Positions 35,501-40,680 of a stretch of DNA of 40,680 bases are shown in pieces; within the stretch, counting starts at the first letter, position 1; each line of letters begins with the position of its first letter. The stretch lies in assembly GCA_039812685.1 (NCBI GenBank), contig JBDIBB010000025.1, positions 1-40,680 of the forward strand, written 5' to 3'. This DNA is from JBDIBB01 sp039812685. Its GTDB lineage: Bacteria > Acidobacteriota > Vicinamibacteria > Vicinamibacterales > JAFNAJ01. The notes under the pieces are model-generated. The model saw nothing but the letters and a program-made list of their open reading frames with translations, was not told the DNA's origin and did no database searches. Position numbers and translations under genes: made by a program.

Positions 35501-35547
35501 GCCGCGCCCGACAGGAAGAAGAGCAGGTAGATGAACGCGTGGAGCAC
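32533..35547 (-). CDS. Fused membrane transporter-like / spermidine synthase-like protein
   Basis: 1004 residues from a GTG. Residues about 1-480 are hydrophobic with an estimated 12-14 membrane segments and a large soluble loop near 205-240. Residues about 500-760 form a spermidine-synthase-like Rossmann domain: DVLVVGMGSGMTAGATA, the acidic VEIEPGV, and DGRNFLMTT followed by VITADPIHPW. The catalytic site is atypical, so aminopropyl transfer is uncertain. About 240 C-terminal residues are unassigned. Such fused MFS/spermidine-synthase proteins are widespread and poorly characterised. Its place between two CsgG-like genes suggests a modification step for the exported system. Confidence 0.8.
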   Translation of the reverse strand: MLHAFIYLLFFLSGAAALVYQLVWVRSLTLVFGGSHLAVTAVLSIFMAGLAIGGYVIGRRVDRVRRPLRLYGILELGIAASALAFAGLVRVYPAIYVALAQGRDESAIYLSVLRMTFSVVALLLPTVLMGGTLPVLSRFVSGQPEELRSRLSFLYGFNTLGAVAGSLVAGFYFLRVYAVSTTLYLAVATNLAIGVLSLLLQRRLDAGRAPGARAGGQTPAAADFSGADTWHEATPRASLPAALVLWGIGISGFCALGYEVLWTRVLTIAIGASVYSFTIILVAFLTGIAIGSAVYGALARVWRAPGPDARRLIAFFGLTQVVIGVTALLVTIYLRDIPANSVRLQNYLHGTDLLSFGSRTLAHFALAFLYMVVPAFFMGAAFPMAGEVLARQRRAVGRAVGEVLAYNTVGSILGAAVSGLVLIHLFGIERSLQLLALLNAGTGLAVLASQRRPGWLLPAVAAASLAAAVTLAVNPDIARVWDRSYFAIFRSNQPEAFRTPEMVREAVENTDVLYYAEGIESIVSVIRVKGGEKAFLTNGRVEASSHLQAQQVQYTLGHLPMLLHPEPRDVLVVGMGSGMTAGATAVHPSVGQVTIVEIEPGVQGVARSFEEYNHRVLDHPKVKVIFNDGRNFLMTTDRMFDVITADPIHPWFRGAGYLYSSQYFALAARHLRPGGVIAQWLPIYELTPDDLRSVVRTFQEHFAYTLLWLTHYDAEIVGSNSPLVLDEEALERRLAAPEVAADLRRVEMGTPADLLSYFVMGTEGMRRFAHGGVLNTDDYLYLEFSAPFSIATVSVMSANVDALTASRESILPYLKPAAGADAAARQRDRWRRQRAAARVGDPALSLFLGGMKDDPRFVQLLGRLGAEHPWYAPGRFLKEEFDTAVSLEPRLIRQESFAVLDASGHRMTVEMAAVLVPISRSRASVMFVDNRARSVYGQVYVNDYDRPGLVDGLAVTVLDALRTAYRGDAAAAVDRGQGLPAADSTMRRFRETIASRTRELAPAS

Positions 35548-35566
35548 CGCGATCGCCGTCCTTCGC

Positions 35567-36154
35567 CTACTGCGGCGGGCCGAGCAGCTTGTCGAAGAGC
35601 GCGTCGACCGCCTGCTCGGTGACCTTGTTCAGCGGCTGGCCGCCGCCGCCGAAGAGGCGGTTCATGAACGTGATGCCGCCCCTGGTCGAGGATCCGCTCC
35701 AGACGACCCTCCCGGTCTGCGCCTCCACGAGCTGGATGCTCAACGAGATGACGTTGGACGCCGTCGTGCCCGATCGCACCTCGCCGTATTCCCGTACGAC
35801 GCCCGTGATGACGGCGTCGGCCTTGAGAAACGCCCCGAGCTTCACCACTTCCTCCGGCGTCGGCGTGGCGGCGTTCACCATTTCCACCCGGAGGATGCCG
35901 CGGCCCACCTCGCCCACCGGCAGCACGTAGACCGCCTCGGTCGACAGCAGCTTGTTGATGAAGACGTCACGCACCCGGTCGGCGACCACCTGGTCGCGCG
36001 AGAGGTTGGTGAACGGCATCACGGCCACCGTCTGGATGGTGCCGAAGTCCATCCGCGGATCCCGGTAGACGTCGGTCACCTGCGCCGTGGAGGCCGGTGC
36101 GGTCAGCACGACCAGCCACAGGGCGGACACGAGCAAGCCAGGCACTGTTCTCAT
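35567..36154 (-). CDS. Exported GNA1162/CsgG-like protein
   Basis: 195 residues from ATG 36154; a TTG 15 nt upstream is possible. Cleavable signal peptide (about 1-25, ASTAQ) and no lipobox Cys. The body has the motif TIQTVAVMPFTNLSRDQVVA (about 39-58), then ADAVITGVVREYGEV (about 111-125) and AQTGRVVWSG (about 146-155), as in GNA1162/CsgG-like and LpoB-like envelope proteins. It resembles one half of the tandem protein encoded at 31405. It lies 19 nt from each neighbour, so it is a firm member of the operon. Confidence 0.72.
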   Translation of the reverse strand: MRTVPGLLVSALWLVVLTAPASTAQVTDVYRDPRMDFGTIQTVAVMPFTNLSRDQVVADRVRDVFINKLLSTEAVYVLPVGEVGRGILRVEMVNAATPTPEEVVKLGAFLKADAVITGVVREYGEVRSGTTASNVISLSIQLVEAQTGRVVWSGSSTRGGITFMNRLFGGGGQPLNKVTEQAVDALFDKLLGPPQ

Positions 36155-36173
36155 AGCCTCGCCTCGCAAACGA

Positions 36174-38360
36174 TCAGAAGAATATCTTCAGATCGGCGCT
36201 GTAGATCCTCGAATCGGAGCTCAGGGAGACGAACTCGCTCTCGAGCCGGTGGTAGGACAGGTCGATGTAGGACTGCCGCGAGAACGCCCAGCGCGCGCCG
36301 GCCCTGAACGTCCGCTCCGTCCCGAAGTACAGATCGCGCCGCGCCTCGTTGTAGGCGACGATCAACTGCAGCGTGCCGTCGGGAAACGGCGCCCAGTTGG
36401 CGCCGATGTTGTGCGTGAGCCGCGTCTTCGTGTTCCGCATGACGACGACCTCCTCTCCGAGGACGAGGTGCAGCGTGCGGAACGGGTCGACGGCCAGCGT
36501 GAGGTAGCCGCTGCGGGTGTCGTAGCGTTCCAGCCCCCCGAACGCATTGGTCAGCGTGGTGGCCGTATCGCTGTAGGTGAAGCTCAGCGTCAGGTCGGGG
36601 CGCGGGGCGATCGTCGCGCTCGCGTTCAGCAGGCGGTCGCGCAGGCGCTCGCCCGTCTCCCGCGTGGTGACGTTCCAGCCGAAGCCGACCTGCGTCTCCA
36701 CGCCGCGATAGACCTGCGCGTTGGTCTGGACCGTGAAGCCCTGGCGGTCGTTGGGCCTGCCGCCGATCTCCTCGTCCTGGCCCGTGTAGAGCAGCGCCGT
36801 CCGCAGCGTCGGCAGCGGATCGAGCGTCAGCGTGGCGTTGGTGACCGTGGCGTTCCTGCGTCCTTCCGGCTGGATGCCCCGCTCGATGGCGGCCCGCGCG
36901 TAGGTGCCCACCAGGCGGTTGAACCGATGGGTGAGCGAGACGCCGTTCGACAAGGTGTCGCGCTCGAGCCCGTCGATGCCCACGCTGTTGTACCAATACG
37001 ACGCTTCGTAATAGAGCATCGGCGCATCCAGCAGCCGCAGCCGGAGATCGGTGTTGAGGTTCTGCATCGTCCGCGTCTGCCGCCCGCGCGCCTCCCCCGC
37101 CCGTCGCGTCAGGATCGCTTGCAACTCGGTGACCAGGATGTCGGGATAGCGGCCCGCGTCGATGACCGCCGGCGACAGGGGGCGGGTGACCACCTTGAGG
37201 TACCTGGCGACCACGCCGCGGAAGTCGAGCTGGAACCGGTTCTCGAACGGCCCGAACGGCGCCGCCGAGACGGTGGTCTCACGCTTCCAGAACAGGTTGT
37301 CGGTGCTGCTGTAGACGTCCCACGAGAAGGTGCTGGCGATGTTGGGCGGCAGCTCGCGATCCACCCAGACCAGCAGCCGGTTCACCTCGACGAGGCTCGC
37401 CAGGTCGAGGCCGATGTTCCGCGCCTGCGAGTCGAGGCCGGGCGCCGACAACCCGATGTTGATCCCGGCACCCGCCGTGAGGTTGCCGTCGACGAGCGCG
37501 GGGTTCTGCGGGAGCGTCCCGTTGACCGGCGTGTCGTTGAGCGAGGAGAGGCCCGCGAAGGCCGACACCGGGAACTCGACCTGGCCTTCCTCGCCCCGGG
37601 CGGTGGTCGTCAACGACTGGCGGTTCACGTAGTAGGTCGCGTTCCAGGTGAGGCGGTTCGAGAACGCCGACCGCGAGTGCTCCACCCTGCCGCCGTTCGA
37701 CACCTGGCGCGACTCGAACCCGTGCACCCGATCCGTGGTGTCGAGGTACGTGCCCTGGTAATAGAGGTTCACGTCCCTGAACGCGTACCGCGACAGGATC
37801 GAGCCGAGATCCCGCGTGCCGTCCTGCGATGTCCTGTTGGTGTCGAACGTGCGCGTCCGCACGAACTGGGCGCTGGTCCGGGGCAGGCCCTCTGGGTTCC
37901 ACGTCAGGTAGGCCGCGTAGTCCTCGTTCACCAGGTCGAGCACCGTCCGGCCGCCCGAGCGCATCCGGTTCGTGCGCCGGTAATAGCCGACGCCCGGCGC
38001 AAACAGCGCGTTGGTGGACCGCAGTTCGACGAAAGGCCGGAGGTTGGTGAGCGCCGTGTCGATGTCGGTGTCGCCGGAGCGTCCCGACGAGGAGTTGATC
38101 TCGAAGACACCGCCGCCGGTGAGCCTGAAGGTGGGGCTCACCAGCGTCTCGAGGTTGAGCGTGAGCCGCGGGTAGAAATTGGTCGTGTCCGTCGTGGTCA
38201 CCGAGCCCGAAGCGGTGGTGGTTCGCGTGGTCACCGCGCTGGAGTTGACGTCGAGCACCGCGCGCAGGCCTTCGGGCAGACTCTGCGCGCTGGCGGTCCA
38301 CGCCGTCATCAGCAGTGCCGCCGCCAGCACGGCGCCAGGTGCCGCAGCTCGTCGTCGCAC
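36174..38360 (-). CDS. Large outer-membrane beta-barrel with an F5/8C-like insert
   Basis: 728 residues from a GTG that directly follows the propeller stop. Signal peptide about 1-26 (TASAQ). Alternating amphipathic strands fill about 35-260 and 410-728, and the chain ends LKIFF, with the C-terminal Phe typical of BAM-assembled barrels. In between (about 265-400) is a discoidin/F5-8C-like beta-sandwich: NPALVDGNLTAG, then LVWVDRELPPNIA, WDVYSSTDNLFWKRE and ARYLKVVTRPLSP. Length and company suit a porin sleeve for cytochromes, by analogy with MtrB-type proteins, but it has no CXXC or other MtrB signature that I can see. Confidence 0.8.
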   Translation of the reverse strand: MRRRAAAPGAVLAAALLMTAWTASAQSLPEGLRAVLDVNSSAVTTRTTTASGSVTTTDTTNFYPRLTLNLETLVSPTFRLTGGGVFEINSSSGRSGDTDIDTALTNLRPFVELRSTNALFAPGVGYYRRTNRMRSGGRTVLDLVNEDYAAYLTWNPEGLPRTSAQFVRTRTFDTNRTSQDGTRDLGSILSRYAFRDVNLYYQGTYLDTTDRVHGFESRQVSNGGRVEHSRSAFSNRLTWNATYYVNRQSLTTTARGEEGQVEFPVSAFAGLSSLNDTPVNGTLPQNPALVDGNLTAGAGINIGLSAPGLDSQARNIGLDLASLVEVNRLLVWVDRELPPNIASTFSWDVYSSTDNLFWKRETTVSAAPFGPFENRFQLDFRGVVARYLKVVTRPLSPAVIDAGRYPDILVTELQAILTRRAGEARGRQTRTMQNLNTDLRLRLLDAPMLYYEASYWYNSVGIDGLERDTLSNGVSLTHRFNRLVGTYARAAIERGIQPEGRRNATVTNATLTLDPLPTLRTALLYTGQDEEIGGRPNDRQGFTVQTNAQVYRGVETQVGFGWNVTTRETGERLRDRLLNASATIAPRPDLTLSFTYSDTATTLTNAFGGLERYDTRSGYLTLAVDPFRTLHLVLGEEVVVMRNTKTRLTHNIGANWAPFPDGTLQLIVAYNEARRDLYFGTERTFRAGARWAFSRQSYIDLSYHRLESEFVSLSSDSRIYSADLKIFF

Positions 38361-39764
38361 CTACTTCTCTCCCATCACGGCCACCCAGTAGGGAGCCTGC
38401 ACGAGATCGATCTCCGCGATGGCCTTCCGATCGACCAGGCCCAGCGCCCCGAGGGTGCGGGTGGCCGGGCTCGCGAAGTAGAGCGTGTTGTCCTCGGCGT
38501 CGATCGTCAGGTGGGCGACACCGGCCGTGGTCTTCAGGAAGTCGACCGGCAGCAGCGTGTTGGGATCGTACACGTCGATGGTCGCCTCGTCGGGTCCGGC
38601 CAGGTAGAGCAGGTTGCGCCGGCCATCGAGCCTGATGGCGCTCGCAGGACTCCGCAACCGCGGCCGGCTGATGACCGACAACTGCAGCGGGTCGACGACC
38701 GACGCGTGGGTGGCGCGCCGGTGGATGACGAACAGCCGGTCGCCCCTGGCGCTGAACTGGCCCCTGAGCGGCGAGGCGTCCACCGACAGGGTGGCCGCGA
38801 CGCGCCGGCCGGCGACGTCGATGACCGAGATCGATCCCGAGAGCGTGTTGAAGACGAACGCCCGGCGGCTGGCGGGGTCCATGGCGATCGCCGCCGGCCC
38901 GCTGCCGACCTCGATGCGTTCCAGGCGCGTGAGCGGCTGCGTCTCGAAGATCGTCACGCTGTTCGAGCCCGGGTTGGCCGAGAGCAGCAGGCGGCCGTCG
39001 GAGGTGATCGCCAGTTCGCGCGGGCCGTCGCCCGGGAACAGGCGCGCGCGTTCGACGACCTCGGCGGCGGCCACGTCGACGACCAGCACCTCGTCGGACT
39101 GGGGACACGCCACGTACAACCGGCCCGCGCGCTGATCGAGCGCCATGCCCGACGGCTGCCCGGCCACGGGGATCACGGCCGCGGCCTGGCGGCGCCGCTT
39201 GTCGAACACGGTGATGGTGTCGGCCGACGGGGCCGACGCGAACCCGCTCAGGCTCATCATCGGCCGCGGCGCCACGTAGGCGGCGAACCCGGGGTCGAAG
39301 GCGCCCGTGGCCCCGGCAGCCTCGCCGGGGCGGGCCTCCAGCCACAGCACCGCCGCCCTGCCGCGCGAGACGACGAACGGCACGTCGATGCGATACGCCT
39401 CGTCGGGCACGGTCAGCGCCACCTCGTCTTCGCGTGGCCCTCTGGATGCCCTGGCCACCTTGATCGACAGGCCGTGGTATGCGCCTGGCGGCAGGGTGCG
39501 CACGGCCAGCAGCCGCTGGCGGCGGCTGGCCTCACCACCGATGGCCGGCAGCACGGGCTGGAGCGGCAACTCGCCGCCGCGATCGGTGAGCGCCGCCATC
39601 GTCTCGATGGAGAACGTGACGGACTGCGACTGCACCGGCAACGGCTGGATGTAGAGGTACACCTGACCGTCTTCCACCGCGGACGCCGGCTGGGCGCCGT
39701 GGCCAGCAGCAGCAACCGTGGGGATCAGGCAGGCAAGCAGCAGGAGGGCGAATCGGCTCTCCAT
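38361..39764 (-). CDS. Exported YVTN beta-propeller with N-terminal beta-sandwich domain
   Basis: 467 residues, first gene of the operon. Signal peptide about 1-20. Residues about 30-130 are a beta-rich domain resembling DUF4382-type sandwiches (LPPGAYHGLSIKVARA). Residues about 190-465 form a YVTN/YncE propeller: repeats such as GQPSGMALDQRAGRLYVACP, GDGPRELAITSDGRLLLSAN and GSGPAAIAMDPASRRAFVFN. No heme motif. The frame extends to a GTG at 39866, but ATG 39764 gives a proper signal peptide. Transcription from the TATAAT at 39884 would leave about 110 nt of leader. Confidence 0.82.
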   Translation of the reverse strand: MESRFALLLLACLIPTVAAAGHGAQPASAVEDGQVYLYIQPLPVQSQSVTFSIETMAALTDRGGELPLQPVLPAIGGEASRRQRLLAVRTLPPGAYHGLSIKVARASRGPREDEVALTVPDEAYRIDVPFVVSRGRAAVLWLEARPGEAAGATGAFDPGFAAYVAPRPMMSLSGFASAPSADTITVFDKRRRQAAAVIPVAGQPSGMALDQRAGRLYVACPQSDEVLVVDVAAAEVVERARLFPGDGPRELAITSDGRLLLSANPGSNSVTIFETQPLTRLERIEVGSGPAAIAMDPASRRAFVFNTLSGSISVIDVAGRRVAATLSVDASPLRGQFSARGDRLFVIHRRATHASVVDPLQLSVISRPRLRSPASAIRLDGRRNLLYLAGPDEATIDVYDPNTLLPVDFLKTTAGVAHLTIDAEDNTLYFASPATRTLGALGLVDRKAIAEIDLVQAPYWVAVMGEK

Positions 39765-39883
39765 GGGCAGCGGCTCGTTAGCTTCGGGAACCAACGCTCG
39801 CGAGAACGGCGGCAGGCGCCCCGGGATGACGCGCGCGTGGTGGGCCAGGAACCGCGCCAGAACCACGCCATGGGGCGAAACGG

Positions 39884-39912
39884 ATTATAGCCGCTCGGGT
39901 TCCGGCGTCGAC
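39884..39912 (-). promoter_or_regulatory. Promoter of the 14-kb cytochrome operon
   Basis: On the minus strand, a perfect TATAAT (39884-39889) is preceded at 17 bp by TCGACG (39907-39912), a 4/6 -35. Transcription would start near 39877. This is the only perfect -10 hexamer I noticed in the window and it lies just after the upstream gene's terminator. Confidence 0.65.
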
Positions 39913-40005
39913 CGCAAATCGGGCAGCCGACGCGGTCGACGGCCACTCGTCGGCGAACTGCCGGAGGCCTGACGGCGCCGGCGCGGACGAGGTGGCACCG
40001 GAACG

Positions 40006-40037
40006 AAAAAGGGGCCGGCACGCGCGGCGCCGGCCCC
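40006..40037 (-). terminator. Strong intrinsic terminator of the OmcE-like gene
   Basis: On the minus strand a 9-bp all-G/C stem (40029-40037 with 40011-40019, GGGGCCGGC/GCCGGCCCC) with a 9-nt loop is followed by TTTTT (40010-40006). It lies 31 nt after the OmcE-like stop codon. Confidence 0.85.
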
Positions 40038-40068
40038 CTTCTCTCGAGCCCTTCAGCTCAGGACCGGA

Positions 40069-40680
40069 CTAGTCCTTCGCGTGGCACTTGTTGCAGAGCA
40101 CGCGCTGGTAGCTCGCGAACTGCGACGCCGGCCGGTCGTAGTAGGCCGCCATCGTCTCGGCGCCGGTGCGGCCGCGGGCGAACTGCGGCACGGTCGGCGT
40201 GGTGTCGGTGCCGGGCCACACGCCGTTGTAGGTCATGAACTCGCCTTCCATGTTCCAGCGCAGCCCGTATTCCCAGCCCGAGGCGTGGGCGCGGTGGCAC
40301 GACAGGCACGACACCTCGTCGTTGCTGGCCGGGCCGTTCCGGTAGTTGCTGGCCGGATTGGCGTGGCCCTGGAGCGTGGTGACGGCGGCGTTCTTCTCCA
40401 TGAACGGCACCAGCGACGTGTAGGAGGTCGCAGCCGTCCCCGTGAGATCGCCCGACTTCACGTACGCGTTGTAGCTGGTCGCCACCGAGCCCATGGCCCG
40501 GTCGATCGGGTGCACGTAGTTGCCCAGGCCCGAGTGCATGTCCTGGTGGCAGGTCGCGCACCAGTTGCCCCACGTGTTGGTGCCCTGGCTGCCGTAGGCC
40601 ACGCGCGTGTCGGTGGCCGCCTCGGTGCGGTTGTAGGTGGCCGGCGCCACGGCGACCGCCACTCCGGCGAAGGTCACGCC
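40069..40680 (-). CDS. OmcE-like multiheme cytochrome, C-terminal part (nanowire subunit family)
   Basis: Open from the window edge, so the N-terminus is missing; 203 residues are visible. Three CXXCH sites appear: NWCATCH, then SCLSCHRAHASGW, and a terminal LCNKCHAKD. Between them are HPIDRAMG, YNAYVKSGDLTG and TSYTSLVPFM, then AYYDRPASQF near the end. From memory, this block and the CNKCHAKD end are characteristic of OmcE, the tetraheme cytochrome that polymerises into extracellular nanowires in Geobacter. A fourth heme would lie in the missing part. It is not a doubled-CXXCH protein. It has its own terminator, as expected for an abundant structural subunit. If not OmcE itself, it is a close cytochrome c relative. 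Confidence 0.78.
   Translation of the reverse strand, partial: GVTFAGVAVAVAPATYNRTEAATDTRVAYGSQGTNTWGNWCATCHQDMHSGLGNYVHPIDRAMGSVATSYNAYVKSGDLTGTAATSYTSLVPFMEKNAAVTTLQGHANPASNYRNGPASNDEVSCLSCHRAHASGWEYGLRWNMEGEFMTYNGVWPGTDTTPTVPQFARGRTGAETMAAYYDRPASQFASYQRVLCNKCHAKD

Larger units (their letters stand above)
39765..40068 (-). other. Intergenic: terminator and operon promoter
   Basis: 304 nt between the OmcE-like gene stop and the propeller start. It holds the strong terminator at 40006-40037 and the promoter at 39884-39912, and nothing else I can support. Confidence 0.6.

Noticed and set aside
32833..35622. Plus-strand open frame opposite the membrane/spermidine-synthase gene
   Set aside because: Composition is charged and repeat-poor without any motif; the opposite strand encodes a clear membrane protein and Rossmann domain.
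36087..39890. A very long plus-strand open frame opposite the propeller and barrel genes
   Set aside because: Its translation is His/Arg/Glu/Val-rich with no domain pattern, and the minus-strand genes have signal peptides, clear domains and operon spacing. Long antisense frames are expected at this GC content.

Overview
The window is GC-rich and densely coded. Its gene content suggests a soil or sediment Acidobacteriota, probably of the Vicinamibacteria/Luteitalea type. Pointers are a TIGR02999-type ECF sigma factor fused by overlap to a membrane Ser/Thr kinase, a PEGA-domain pseudokinase, several secreted M28 peptidases, and large doubled-CXXCH cytochromes. The taxonomy is an inference; there is no rRNA or tRNA here.

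Bases 1-870 are a mobile-element graveyard: strong hairpins, then an IS256-type and an IS1380-type transposase fragment in different frames. Bases 870-25057 are mostly housekeeping and envelope genes: aconitase, epoxyqueuosine reductase (queG), YqgE, a small tetraheme cytochrome c, a pseudokinase/PEGA protein, a carboxypeptidase Q-like M28 peptidase with rsgA, a sigma factor/kinase pair, a giant M1-M28-PDZ peptidase, polyphosphate kinase, a double-cyclophilin, an S9A oligopeptidase, an ABC exporter and an RRM protein. Several of these carry an extended -10 box so close to the start codon that the mRNA should be leaderless.

Bases 25460-40680, all on the minus strand, are the most interesting part. 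A cytochrome whose C-terminal three hemes look like the OmcE filament (extracellular cytochrome nanowire) family enters from the right edge and ends in a strong intrinsic terminator. A near-consensus promoter then starts a tightly packed operon of about 14.4 kb. In transcription order it encodes a YVTN beta-propeller, an outer-membrane beta-barrel with an F5/8C-like insert, a GNA1162/CsgG-like periplasmic protein, a fused membrane/spermidine-synthase-like protein, a tandem CsgG-like protein, a double-parvulin chaperone, a 26-heme cytochrome, a 16-heme cytochrome (ATGA-coupled) and an NHL beta-propeller.

Taken together this reads as a system for assembling, exporting and wiring a heme filament across the outer membrane. 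At least 45 heme sites lie in this block. That role is inferred from domain content and gene order; no gene here is proven to act in extracellular electron transfer. No inner-membrane quinol oxidase, cytochrome-maturation gene or pilin is in the window, so the electron source would have to be encoded elsewhere.
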